Source of the DNA: Spisula solida
Lineage: Eukaryota > Mollusca > Bivalvia > Venerida > Mactridae
DNA: 64,000 bases
Assembly: GCA_947247005.1 (NCBI GenBank)
Contig: OX365954.1
Coordinates: 6,774,001-6,838,000, forward strand
Direction of reading: 5' to 3'
The notes below the pieces were generated by a model, which saw nothing but the letters and a program-made list of their open reading frames with translations, was not told where the DNA came from and did not search any database. A program made the position numbers and the translations under genes. Every line of letters starts with the position of its first letter. Position 1 is the first letter of the stretch. Of the stretch, positions 32,318 to 44,117 are shown in pieces.

Positions 32318-33480
32318 TGTCGCCTGAAAAGGCGACATATAGGCGTTACTTTGGCGGCGGTGGCGGAGTGCAGTGCGCAAGAACCATAACTCTACCTGTC
32401 ATAGTTTTTGAATTATTTCCCTTTGATTGATTTTATTAGAGCATTTCTTGTCCGGAGCATAACTTTGTCACCTTAAGTTCAAATGACTCAAGAATTGGTA
32501 TGCATGTTTCTTGCAATAAGCCGGAGTGCAGTGCGCAAGAACCATAACTCTACCTGTCATAGTTTTTGAATTATTTCCCTTTGATTGATTTTATTAGAGC
32601 ATTTCTTGTCCGGAGCATAACTTTGTCACCTTACGTTCAAATGACTCTAGATTTGGTATGCATGTTTCTTGCAATAAGCAGAAGTGCAGTGCGCAAGAAC
32701 CATAACTCTACCTGTCATAGTTTTTGAATTATTTCCCTTTGATTGATTTTATTAGAGCATTTCTTGTCCGGAGCATAACTTTGTCACCTTACGTTCAAAT
32801 GACTCTAGATTTGGTATGCATGTTTCTTGCAATAAGCCGGAGTGCAGTGCGCAAGAACCATAACTCTACCTGTCATAGTTTTTGAATTATTTCCCTTTGA
32901 TTGATTTTATTAGAGCATTTCTTGTCTGGAGCATAACTTTGTCACCTTACGTTCAAATGACTCAAGAATTGATAGGCATGTTTCTTGCAATAAGCCGGAG
33001 TGCAGTGCGCAAGAACCATAACTCTACCTGTCATAGTTTTTGAATTATTTCCCTTTGATTGATTTTATTAGAGCATTTCTTGTCCGGAGCATAACTTGGT
33101 CACCTTAAGTTCAAATGACTCAAGATTTTGTATGTATGTTTCTTGCAATAAGCAGAAATGCAGTGCGCAAGAACCATAAATGTGCCTTGCATCGTTTTTT
33201 AATTATTTCCCTTAGATTGATTTAATTTGAGCATTTCTTGTCCGGAGGATAACTTTGTCACTATGAGGTTGAATGACTTGAAACTTGGTATGCATGTTTC
33301 TTACCAAAAGTCCAAGTGCAGTACACAAGAACCGTAAATCTACCTTGTGCCATTTTTCAATTTTTTCCCTTTGATTGATTTTATAAGCATTTCTTGTCCG
33401 TGGCATAACTTTGTCACCATAACTATTAATGACTCAAAAATAGGAATGCATGTTTCTTTGCTGTGACATGAAGTGCAGTG
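32318..33480 (+). repeat. 158-bp tandem array, seven units
   Basis: GGAGTGCAGTGCGCAAG or its variants recur at 32365, 32523, 32681, 32839, 32997, 33155, 33313 and 33470: a fixed period of 158 (last step 157). The first five units are nearly identical and the last two are clearly diverged. The array is headed by the small hairpin GTCGCCTGAAAAGGCGAC at about 32319. Confidence 0.95.
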
Positions 33481-33714
33481 CGCAAGAATCATAACTCCCT
33501 CAATTCTTATCAAACGACCTTGCAGAATAAAAACTTTGTCCACTTTGTAAACTAACGCTAAACCTAACCCACCCCCCGACTTTGTAAACTAGAAAACTAA
33601 ATGTCAATTAAATGAACACTATGCGCTGATTGGCGAATTCATACCGCGGTATGGAACTCTGACGTAACACTACTCCCAACTGTACTGGCAATTTCTTTGA
33701 TGTGCAGCGCGCGT

Positions 33715-33780
33715 TTGATGTCAGTCGTAAGACCGACACGTTTGATGTCAGTCGTAAGACCGACACGTTTGATGTCTCCA
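33715..33780 (+). repeat. 27-bp repeat
   Basis: GTTTGATGTCAGTCGTAAGA plus CCGACAC occurs twice in full and once in part. Because 27 is a multiple of three, it keeps a 101-residue frame open on the - strand (33608-33913) with TSNVSVLRL twice. That frame has no recognised domain. Confidence 0.8.
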
Positions 33781-34249
33781 AATTTTCGCGCACGTTTCGA
33801 CTGAAAACCACAGCTAAACATAATGCCCTAAATAAATTATCATAGATAATATAGTGCATGTTTTTTACTGAATGAGCCATATCCCTGTGCAGGAAACTGG
33901 ATCGACTTTGCATCTGGGTTTTATTTAATCACATGCAATTTTAGTGCATGGGTGTTAAATGTTCACACATGTAGGGTATGTCGTGCGCTTTGTAATGTTA
34001 TATTTTTGTCGATGCAAACTTTTATTACAACCGTTAAATGGAGTTTGATATTTAATGTAAAAGGATTCATTACCACTTTCATATGCAATTTGTTGAATTC
34101 GGCAATTGTCCACACGATTTAAATTGCGTATAGACTTGATAAATAAACAATGAAAATATTTGTAGTTACAACCAAATACATGTATAAAACGTGTTTTCAT
34201 TATAAACACAGTTACACTTAGTCATAACAACAATTCATCATCGACTTCT

Positions 34250-34327
34250 GATATTTCGAGCACCTGGCTTAACTCGAGCAGTTGGCTTGTCCCGATGGGT
34301 CCTCGAGATAACGAGGTTTTACTGTAC
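34250..34327 (+). mobile_element. pogo/Tigger-like MITE end
   Basis: CTCGAGATAACGAGGTTTTACTGTA is a typical right end of pogo-group elements, ending at a TA. The left end was not found. Confidence 0.45.
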
Positions 34328-35880
34328 AATGATATCTAACACTTCAATTATAGTTATTACTGGTACATGCACAACACTGCACATCATGCACCATAAAATG
34401 CTTGTTTTTTGTCCCAACCCTAACAGCTTAAATGTCAGCTTGTTTCTAGTCATGCTGCATGGTGTTGAAAGGAGTTGTTCATGTCTACCTTTTGTCATTA
34501 TGCTCCTAAGCACTTATGGTACTCAGTAAAATTTCTGGTAAAAGTGTATTTCAACTCGGCTCTTCATAACATTTTTTTTTATTTTGTCCCAACCCTAACG
34601 GCATACATTAATCTTGTTTATTGTAAAGAGGATCAGTATTAAAATGTTGCAGGGACATTTTTTGTAACAACATACACAATCTTTATCAATTAAAATTCAC
34701 TGTAATTATGTATTGATCATGCTGAATTAATTTTGGCACTACACCAGAGGCCATTCCAGGAAATACGTAAAATTTTCAAAATACCGATTTTTTTCGAAAT
34801 AACTAAATATCCAGGACCAGTTATTTCCAATAACACCAAGATAAAACTAGTTAAAACAATTCACTTCAATCTATTTATTGCAGTATTAAACCATTCATAA
34901 GTCACTTTAAGCCTTACAAATTGTTAGGGTTGGGACACTTTTTCTGTCAGCTAGTTTTTCAAGTTATAGTGAGTTTTCAGTGCCAGAAACTTACACTTAC
35001 AGTAACAGTGTTTCTTCAATATTATCATTTAACAATTTGCCAACAAACTAATCCAGACTAACCCAACTCTATCTGGTCCATATCAGAACATATACAACCA
35101 TGTAAAAACACAAAAACTAATCCAAAGTGAAATGTTTTGCCAAAGACATTCGGGTATATGATTGACTCAGAGGCCGAGTGTGGAATTCAATCTCAGTATA
35201 TGCAAGTTAAATGTATATGTTGAACTAATTCATAGAATACTTATTGTTATTATGTTAATAATTATGTTCTTGAGTTTGCATTGTAGCATACCTCTTAAAT
35301 TAATGTTAGATTCTCAATATTATAAGAAAATCACATTAATGTTTGTATGAATTTACAATTTTATACCCATTAAAGACCAACAGTTATAAATATAGTAATT
35401 GTAAAACAACATTATTGTACAATAATATGTGTTCCAAACAATGTTGTTTTTTTCAGTTACCAAACAATGTCCCAACCCTAAAAGTTTGTATCTGTTCACA
35501 GCCAATAGAAAAAAACTTTTATGACTAATTTTCTTATATTTATTTTATCGATTATTTCAGCAAAAAATGTCAAAAATAGAAAAAGTCACTTTTAAAAAAC
35601 ATGTGTTCACTTCAATCCTACACACTCAAAAACAAACTATTTTGGTATCAAAAAGCACTTACTTTGTTATTAATTCCAATGAAAGATTAGCATGTTTTGG
35701 TAAGATTTTCGATAATTAGATGACATATTCAAGTATTTTTTATTAAACGGTCTGCCGATTTTCCAAAACCTGACATTTTCTATAAACTTTGATGTATTGA
35801 CTATAAAATGGAACTAGAAAAAAGTAAATTCAAGAAACTTTTTTTACAAAATGTCACACTTTATTTGCTTTAGGCCCTAT
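34328..35880. other. Intergenic segment with repeated TGTCCCAACCCTAA motif
   Basis: The motif occurs at about 34410, 34585 and 35468 on the + strand and at about 34923 on the - strand. No other function recognised; short open frames have no known domain. Confidence 0.6.
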
Positions 35881-35884
35881 ATTA

Positions 35885-36288
35885 TATATATATCAACGGA
35901 GAGACAGAGGTGTGATACAAGGAATCCGGGTGCGTTACGCTAGCATGTTTCAAAAAGACTCCTTGGTTCTTTAACGTGCCCGGTGTATAGCACCGATACA
36001 CGCGAGACTAACTCTGGGTTTCCAACTACAAAGTCCTACAAATATGACTTTCCGGTTTGTTTTTAACATTTGAACTTTCGTTTTCAAACCGTTGGATACT
36101 GCCAATCATCGAAGTACCTCAGTATTCATCACGTCTAGATTTCTGGACTAGGTTTCCAACCAGTTCATCTCTAGTTGGGTGGGAAACACTGAAAAGCGTT
36201 TCAGAAATGACCAAGTGCCCCGGCCGAGATTCGAACCAGGGACCTCTCGATCAGTAGTCAAGTGCGTTACCACTCGACCACTGTGCCA
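35885..36288 (-). mobile_element. tRNA-derived SINE
   Basis: On the - strand it begins TGGCACAGTGGTCGAGTGG (A box) and has GGTTCGAATC (B box, 36228-36237), as in a tRNA-derived pol III head. The body shares a block with the SINE at 11440-11600 and has a second conserved block (GGGCACGTTAAAGAACC near 35965). It ends in a TATATA-type tail at 35885. Confidence 0.85.
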
Positions 36289-36827
36289 CAATATTAGTAA
36301 ATTCTAATATTACATACTTTCATGCATGTTTTAGTCTACAAATGGAATTGAAATTTATGCCATATATTCAATGTGACGTCTATTTGACTGATGATGACGT
36401 CAATGCTTATTTTAATGTGACTTAAATATTGCTATCTTCTATAGATACAATTTACTAAAACCATTCAATAAGCCAGTGTGCCGTTGAACTAGATAATTTA
36501 TTAAATCAGGATACTAATTTTGCCTTTTAAGTTTTTATGATGGTTATATTATAGGAGAATGGCTTTCAAAACAGAGCTGATCAAAATTATGCTACATTTA
36601 ATTATGCTTTGAAAACGACGTCTTGGAAATTGCACATCTGTTTATGACATCGTTTATGATGCCATGATGTCAACATTTTTAGTTTTTAAATCAGATAAAA
36701 CTTCATCAGCTTTCAAATGATATATGATACATACATATCTTGTACAGGAACAAAAAGTTATAATAGTTTGAAACTGTGACAGATTGTATGAATCATCCTG
36801 TATTAATATATATTTGTTGTTTTACAG
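36289..36827 (+). other. Presumed 5' UTR intron of the phosphatase gene
   Basis: No coding region. It ends in a strong acceptor (TTTGTTGTTTTACAG at 36813-36827), so the phosphatase mRNA probably has one or more untranslated exons upstream. Confidence 0.5.
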
Positions 36828-36836
36828 GTTGAGGTA

Positions 36837-36863
36837 ATGATGTCAGAATTAAGACAGACTTGA
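36837..36863 (+). promoter_or_regulatory. Short upstream open reading frame
   Basis: ATGATG...TGA encodes eight residues (MMSELRQT) and ends 14 bases before the phosphatase ATG, in another frame. If the acceptor at 36827 is used, every mRNA carries it, so it could lower translation of the main frame. Confidence 0.45.
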
Positions 36864-36877
36864 AGATATTCACCAAC

Positions 36878-38491
36878 ATGATGTTGTCTTGGCTTATCCT
36901 GGCTGCAGCAGTTTCAGCTGCAAGTCTTAATGCAGTAGAAATGGAGAAACCTGCCCTGGTTGCAAATCGAGACATCCTGAAACCCACATTGGCTAGCCTA
37001 ACGCCTGAACAGATTCATATTAGCTTTGGAAACACTGTTGCAGACATGACCATAATGTGGGCAACACGTGCTCATGACATTTCTGTCGTAGAATACCATA
37101 CTGGTGATAGACAGAATGCGAAAAAAGTTGAAGGAGAAACTATCAAATTGGACACCACAAATGAAGACGGTGCAAAATATTTGCATAGAGTGTGTTTGCA
37201 AAATCTAGCTCACCAGACTAAGTATTTTTACCATGTACGTGGGGACAGTGTTGATACATTAAGTGATCAGTACAGTTTCACCGTTCCACCTGTTATGGAC
37301 GGAAATACTCACACTTATATGGTGTATGGTGATCTTGGTACGGAGACACAAGATATTCAGTTTTTGCTTCAGGAAGCCCTGAATGAAAAGTATGAGGCTA
37401 TTTTTCATGTCGGTGATATTGCTTACGATCTTAATAGAGGTCAAGGTCAAATTGGTGATAAGTTCTTGAAACAGATTGAAAAAGTTGCTGCAAGAATTCC
37501 ATATATGACTGTACCTGGTGACCATGAGAGATATGATGAGTTTCTTCACTATCGCTTTAGATTTTCAATGCCAAACCTGCCTTGGCCAATGCCTGCGGAC
37601 AATTTATGGTATAGTATTGACATTGGACCAATTCATTTCATTATGTATTCTACTGAAGTGTTTTTCTATGATGAAATCAACATTGATAGCATGCTGACTT
37701 GGTTGAAAAATGATTTAGAAGAGGCCAACCAGCAGCGGTCTGCAAAGCCTTGGATCATCGCTATGGGACACAAACCTATGTACTGTTCTGTTGACAATAT
37801 TGGTGAGGACTGCAGGCGTGAGAAGTCGTTGGTTAGAACTTCATTGGAAGATATATTTTATGCCGGTGGTGTTGATGTTGTATTTTCAGGTCACCAGCAT
37901 TACTACGAACGTACCTGGCCTGTTTATAAAAAGAAGGCAACTCAGTATAACTATCAACAGCCTAGTGCTCCAGTTCATATCACAATTGGTACATTAGGCT
38001 CTGTGTATATGCCAGACAAGAGCAAGAATGTTGGGGGACAATGGTCAGCTTTTGTTTTGTCTGAGACGGGCAAAGAATCCTTTGGACGCTTAAAAATATT
38101 TAACGCTACTCACTTATACTGGGAAGTGAGAGAATGTGCTAACAATAAACTCATTGATAAGGTCTGGCTTGTTCAGTCTTACCACAGACCCTTCAATCTA
38201 CAACGTGTGTTAATACCAAATCCACTTGGTGAAATGGGTGAGAAATGGATAGCTGAGGAGAATGATGATTCGTTCGGTCTGGAATCATTTCTAGGTCTGA
38301 ATGGTTCACATTATGGTGATGATTATCAGACCAAGCTTACAGTGTTAATGAGTGTGTTTGTAATCTGTGTGCTAGGCTTGATGGCCAGGAAAAAAGTTCT
38401 AAGTTTGATACGAATATGCTGCTTAAAGAAAGAGCCGTGTAATAAGATGAAAGCAGTCGTACATAACACTGCTGGTACCAATGTTGTGTAG
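36878..38491 (+). CDS. ACP7: Purple acid phosphatase (ACP7-like), membrane-anchored
   Basis: 537 aa in one uninterrupted frame. The start is the first ATG of ATGATG at 36878; the frame opens slightly earlier without an ATG. Residues 1-15 form a signal peptide. Residues 42-137 fit the fibronectin-like N-domain of purple acid phosphatases. The metallophosphatase domain (about 145-415) has the five blocks GDLG (151-154), GDIAYD (179-184, with the metal-binding Tyr), PGDHE (213-217, normally GNHE), GHKPMYC (298-304) and GHQHYYERTWPVY (338-350). Residues 487-502 form a transmembrane segment followed by a basic tail, implying a type I protein of the surface or endomembranes; human ACP7 is shorter (438 aa). 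Known reaction: hydrolysis of phosphate monoesters at a dinuclear Fe-metal centre. Lack of introns in the coding region suggests intron loss or retroposition. Confidence 0.92.
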   Translation: MMLSWLILAAAVSAASLNAVEMEKPALVANRDILKPTLASLTPEQIHISFGNTVADMTIMWATRAHDISVVEYHTGDRQNAKKVEGETIKLDTTNEDGAKYLHRVCLQNLAHQTKYFYHVRGDSVDTLSDQYSFTVPPVMDGNTHTYMVYGDLGTETQDIQFLLQEALNEKYEAIFHVGDIAYDLNRGQGQIGDKFLKQIEKVAARIPYMTVPGDHERYDEFLHYRFRFSMPNLPWPMPADNLWYSIDIGPIHFIMYSTEVFFYDEINIDSMLTWLKNDLEEANQQRSAKPWIIAMGHKPMYCSVDNIGEDCRREKSLVRTSLEDIFYAGGVDVVFSGHQHYYERTWPVYKKKATQYNYQQPSAPVHITIGTLGSVYMPDKSKNVGGQWSAFVLSETGKESFGRLKIFNATHLYWEVRECANNKLIDKVWLVQSYHRPFNLQRVLIPNPLGEMGEKWIAEENDDSFGLESFLGLNGSHYGDDYQTKLTVLMSVFVICVLGLMARKKVLSLIRICCLKKEPCNKMKAVVHNTAGTNVV

Positions 38492-38511
38492 CTCTGACTT
38501 TCATCACGATA

Positions 38512-38647
38512 GTAATCCTAATATATCGCTTCTCAGTTCTGTTCGTGAATTGTACTGTTTTCATATGACAATGGTGTTACTGACAACCAATGTAAAGCTG
38601 AACAGAACGGAACGGAACAGAACTGAGAAGTTGTGTATCAGGATTAC
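38512..38647. mobile_element. Short fold-back MITE in the phosphatase 3' UTR
   Basis: Arms GTAATCCTAATATATCG...CTTCTCAGTTCTGTTC (38512-38544) and the inverted copy ending CAGGATTAC (38614-38647) match except at a few bases. It begins 20 bases after the stop codon, so any transcript would carry a long hairpin there. Confidence 0.85.
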
Positions 38648-41484
38648 TACTGTGTTCAATTGACACTTAAATTTCAAGGGTTTATTTGAGCATTGAATTT
38701 ACCTTATGAAAAGGAGTCATGGTTGTTCAATTCTTGTGAATTACATACATGTATACGGTATTATACTGACATAGACTATTATATTATATAAGGAGCTTGG
38801 TTTACCAGATTTTGCTGCGCTTATATATCTGTCAAGTTTTGTAAGCATGTTGTCTGTTTAAAACCTGAAGTAAACAGATTCTTGCATTACTGTATTATAA
38901 AAACCTTATTGATTTTTTTCTTCTACCACCAAACTTTTCATAAAAAGTTTTAAAAAATATGTCTTTTGGCTATTTTCATGCCATTTAATAGTTTCCAAAC
39001 ATTTTTAAACATATTTTAATGAAAATAATAAAAAGACTTGGAGGCATTAAGAGGGGATAAAAATTTGTATGGCCATACTGGTTTATATAAACATACATCT
39101 ACTGGTACATGTATATTTGTATATTAAGATCAACCATGTGGCAGAGAGTGTATAGTTTTGTGTACACATTATTTTACCTTTTGAATGCAGGTTACGATTA
39201 AATTACATATAAAATTACATACTAATTCATGTACATGTAATATAAAAATTTAATCATGTTGATATTTAACATGTTTAAAAACAATGTCTTAATCTTAAAC
39301 CATCTGTAGAAGTATATATCTTTAAAATCATTCCAGTTAGATTTTCATGGTTTTGATCAGTGTTGAAGTGCTTTTGTTTGTTTATATAATTTTGTACAGT
39401 TGTTCATATATAATGTCGGAAATAAGTTGTCTAATTATGGTGCCCTAACCCAGCCAAGTAAAGCCATGACCATTTTGCATTGACCTCAGTCTTATACTTT
39501 TTTCTTTCTGTCACATTTTTAAGACAACAACAACATAAAGTTTATTAACTAAAATCAATGACATACATTTATGAGTGTACAGAATACATAAATGAAATGG
39601 TGTAGACACAGAGATTAGAAGGCTGGGAAATAATGCCACCAAATTGGGTTCTTACACAAGACCTACTTTCAATGCAATTTGCTAAATGGCCAGCTGTTAA
39701 CTTTATTGCTATTTTGCGCCACTGGGAAATCACATTTGAGCGACATGTCCCCAGAGAAAGTTAAGTCTATAGATTTCTAGAGAATATTATTATGCAGAAC
39801 ATGTCCCATGTCAAGAAGCATCCCTTGTTCTGTATTCTGTGAACTGTGAAATCTGAAAGCATCATGTGAACGCCTTGTCTCTTATTGTACATTAGGCTAA
39901 GTAATATTCAAGAATCCTCCACTTTGGCTCAATCTAAATCATTCCCTAGTCACAATGTTTGTCTCAATATTCATGTAAGTCAGTAATTGCTAAAAACAGT
40001 GGAAATATGCAAGTTTAGGGTCCATTGGGATCTATTTTGGCATTGATGTTAATTTCAGGAATAAATGTTTAGGACAAGGGAGGTCACTCTGTAATGTATT
40101 TCCATCAAACAGCAGGTTTTATGTTATATTTTATCATGAGTCATTGTTCAGCCTTTAGCTCACTTATGCTCGCTCACATGAGCAGGAAAAATGTTCAGCA
40201 AAAATCACTTAAATAATTCAGGGCCAGTCTGTAAAATCTAGGCTTGGTTGTATTTAATGAACCACCTATATTTTTTCTTTAGCCTTATTATAGTCAATGT
40301 GTATTTATTACATAACCTGAGGTTCAGCAGTGCCGTATGTGTAAAGCCATACCAGAAATATCATTGTGCACTCCCAGAGTGATCAATAAATATCTAAATT
40401 AGCCTGATGTGACGTTTAAGCCAATCCATGCCTTGAACGGCCCATGACGTCATGATAATAATAATAATGTACGTCGTCCAGACATCGCATTTATGGCTTG
40501 CTAAAATGTGGTTGAAACCTATGCACTGCCATGGATATCATCCTTTTGAATGATAATGAGCGTTTTCTAAGGTTATGTTAAAAATAGAATCTTACATTCG
40601 TGCTTATTACTTACAAGTTTTATAAAATTTGTCAACTTATAAAACTCATCGACAATAAACAATAATATTGTGTCCCCTCATTTAATAATACTTGTATGTA
40701 ATGAGCGCTCATGCAAGATCCTCTATATACTGTATATATGTATATGTTGAGTGCTATTCACCTCACAGGGTACGGTTTCTAAGCTCCAAACTTTACTGGT
40801 AAATTCTATGTATATTGCTGTTACAAGTTTGTGTAAATTTATGCATTTAAGTAAATGACTTGTACATTATAGCGTTTTTTGTACCTGTGACTATTTATCT
40901 TGAATTGAAGTGTTACTCACTGTTTTTATGCAAAATCTTGAGGTGTGTTAGAATTAAGCTCTAACAGATTGGTGTAAATAAAAGTATTTATGTGCACACT
41001 TACAGACAACTCATGTAAACAGTTTTTTTTCAGAAGACTTATTTAGAGTTACCTGAAACATAAGCTATGTATGCTTGTTTGTTGAATTTATCATGCTATG
41101 ACTTAAGTTTCGTTGGTTTTGCAGTAGACTTATATGTGAAAATGAGTTGGTTTAGCCGGACCACATCCTTCAAGTAGACTGATAAAACACAAAAGATGAA
41201 AATTATGGAGAAAGGGGTTGAAATGACACCAAAGTGGTTTACCTATTACATTATACTTTGCTATTTGGTGAAGGTTAATTTCTAAATGGCGTTAATGTAC
41301 ATAAATGATGTACTACTATAATGTCTGACAATGCTTTAGTAAAATGTTCAAAGACTTGAGATCTGCTTATAGTTATTGCTACCATGTGGGTCTATGTATC
41401 AACGTGAAACATGCGCGCAGGTATTTCGATACATGTAATTTGTGTATCACTATTGATGACTGCTTGTATTATAAAAAAGTTTTT
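38648..41484 (+). other. Phosphatase 3' flank and intergenic DNA
   Basis: No coding region. AATAAA at 40977-40982 is a candidate distal poly(A) signal, which would give a long 3' UTR. The remainder is AT-rich without recognised features. Confidence 0.4.
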
Positions 41485-41896
41485 AGTCCCCTACCGGTTT
41501 TTGACCGGAGGGGACTATAGGTTTGCCCTCCGTCAGTCAGTCAGTCCGTCCGTCCGTCCGTCCGTCAAACAATCTGGATCCTGACATAACTCAAACAGTT
41601 TCCAAGCTAGGTTTATGATATGTGGATAGGTGGCAATAAGGGGATTATGCACGTCTAAAAATATTTTAATTCTAGCAAAAATTGTGGTTGCTATGGCAAC
41701 AGAAAGAGTGAAAATATCCCCAAATCTGGATCCTGTCATAACTCAAGCAGTTTTCAAGCTAGGTTTATGAAACTTGATATGTGGATAGGGGGCAATAAGG
41801 GGATTATGCACGTCTAAAAATATTTTGATTCTGACAAAAATTGTGGTTGCTATGGCAACAGAAACATTGAAAATGGCCTCAAACCGGTAGGGGACT
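41485..41896. mobile_element. 412-bp MITE with 16-bp perfect TIRs
   Basis: Ends AGTCCCCTACCGGTTT and AAACCGGTAGGGGACT are exact inverted repeats. The first 34 bases also form a hairpin by themselves. Inside are a (GTCC/GTCA)n microsatellite at about 41528-41567 and two tandem diverged copies of a 150-base unit containing GGGGATTATGCACGTCTAAA. Confidence 0.88.
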
Positions 41897-42104
41897 TCTG
41901 TATTGCTTGCAATTCTTAATTACTTGTTCTATTTGTTTTGTTGCATTGCCATACTGTACTAGTACCACAGATTTTGGCTGTTCTTGTACATATATAATAA
42001 TTATAGTTATAAGAGAGAAAAAATTAAACACTATGTATTAACATTTAAGTTTGTTTCGTCGATTTTGTTTAGATGACAAAGTAGGGAGATATAGATTAAA
42101 CATA

Positions 42105-42165
42105 TATATTACCGGTACAGTATATATATATTACCAGTACAGTATATATATATATTACCAGTGCA
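42105..42165 (+). repeat. AT-rich short tandem repeat
   Basis: Three units of TATATATATATTACC(G/A)GTACAG type. Confidence 0.85.
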
Positions 42166-42254
42166 CGTATATTGAAGTATAATATCAAAGTTATTTGTTG
42201 CATAAATTTTTACGATAGATCGGGAGGCATATAGTAATTGGCCTGTCAGTCCGT

Positions 42255-42600
42255 ACGAGGTTAACCCAAATTGACTGTTTTGTCTTACATCAATATGGCT
42301 TGCTACAAAGCTTTCAAACTTGTATGAATCTTATATTTGAACACTCTCGATAAACCTATATCACCAGACCTCAATTTGATCTAAATTTGGACTAAGACTT
42401 AGTAACGGCAAACTTCTCTTGGTTTGAACCCAGATTGATCGTTTCATCTAACATCAATATGGCTCGCTACAAAGCTTTCATACTTGCATGGATGTTGTAT
42501 TTGAACACTCAGTGACTCTACACACACCTATATCACCTGACTATATTTGACCTTCACATTGACCTGATTTTGGACTTAGACTTAAGGTCATAAACCACTA
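42255..42600 (+). repeat. Two diverged tandem copies of about 175 bp
   Basis: Both copies contain ACATCAATATGGCT(T/C)GCTAC followed by AAAGCTTTCA and the TTTGAACACTC phrase. A dispersed repeat; non-coding. Confidence 0.7.
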
Positions 42601-43039
42601 AATGCATACGCGGACCAAAATCGGATACACTCAAATAGTCCTTACAGAAACTTCTGTTTGCCTGGAAATGGTGATATGCCTTGACAAAGTGGAACTAGAA
42701 TCATCTTATTGAGTTTAAAGGTATTGTATACATGTAGTTGAATGAGTGAATGTGTTTCATCTTGAATATTTTGAGATTTTGGCATATTTGACAAAGCGAA
42801 AGTAGACTAGGGTAAAACCCACATTGGATCAGTCCAGCCGTCAGAAAAAAATTGTCGACCGCCTTTGACAAACAAAATCTTTCTTATATTAAACATGACC
42901 CCCTGTTTTTTTGGTCTTATTTGGTAGCTGAAACATACTGCTTTTCAATGAAATAGGTCTGTCAACTGGCCATAGACTTTAACATGATATAATCTGGGGC
43001 TGACAATTGTCACTTAACATTGAGCTAAAGAACAATTTT

Positions 43040-43310
43040 ATTTAGTGGTTTGTGAGCTTAATAGTAAGGGCCAAATTCTTGGTGAACTAAAATTGACCGG
43101 TTCATCTTGTGTTAAACATCAAATCCATCAAGGCATCACTTTCAAACTTAGCATACTTGTTTACCATCATAAACCCCTTCTATTGTCAAAGTCATGTAAC
43201 ACTTTCCAACATTTTAACAGAATTAACTTAGCTTTTTATGAACAAGGCTTTCACAAGGGCATACTTTCCTTTATAGAACGCTTGCTTGTTTCTACGCATT
43301 AATTATGCAG
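43040..43310 (+). repeat. Dispersed repeat
   Basis: The ending (AACAAGGCTTTCACAAGGGC...ATAGAACGCTTGCTTG) resembles 14330-14390. The 85-residue frame here is repeat-derived. Confidence 0.45.
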
Positions 43311-44015
43311 GATAGCCCTGAACCGCAGAAAACACAGCGATTAAATCCGGCAGAATAAACCCGCTATATATATACAGTATTATTTCATTCTCATTGCAAA
43401 TTTTTATATCCATTGATTAATAGTCTAGAAGTTATGAAAAATATAGGTGTTGCGTCTACGGGGTGTGATTAAGTGTACTAGTGAATTTTTTTTGGTAACC
43501 CTTGAGAATATCATAACTGGTTTACAAATATCTATACATACAAACAAACAATACATTATAATATAACTATTTTTTATTTGTATCATGTTGTTTATTTATA
43601 ATATATACAATTATGAAATGATACACAGGGGCACAAACTTTATGTCTATCGTATTTACTCTACACAATAAAAAATCTTTTCATACAGACATTTTCTCAAG
43701 CACATGTACACTGTACAACAACACAAGCACATTTATATATAAAGCTAGATTGTTTGTCATCAAATCATTGGTCAAAGTACAAATAATCATCAGAGATAGG
43801 AGTATAATGATATCATTAAACACGCTTATCCTTGCAGGGCGTTAACATTTTGATACATTTGTATTATTTTCTAGTAATCAACATATTGCATGTATTATTT
43901 GAAGTGTATGTTTGTTTCAAACTTGTAACATGTCTAAAATCCAGCATACACATATAGTTTTATATAATATTTTAACAGTGTACAAGGTGAACCAATCAAA
44001 CGCTTAAGTTAACAC
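43311..44015. other. Intergenic, no gene seen
   Basis: AT-rich. An open frame at 43585-43845 has no recognised domain. Confidence 0.35.
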
Positions 44016-44019
44016 TGTA

Positions 44020-44117
44020 GCTGGACACCGTGGCTGGACACCGTGGCTGGCTGGACACTGTAGCTGGACACCGTGGCTGGCTGGACACCGTGGCTGGACA
44101 CCGTGGCTGGACAGTCA
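44020..44117 (+). repeat. Short tandem repeat GCTGGACACCGTG
   Basis: Six or seven units of GGCTGGACACCGT with occasional extra GGCT. Confidence 0.9.

Noticed and set aside
33608..33913. 101-codon frame with a nine-residue repeat
   Set aside because: Kept open by a 27-bp DNA repeat; no start context, splice sites or known domain.
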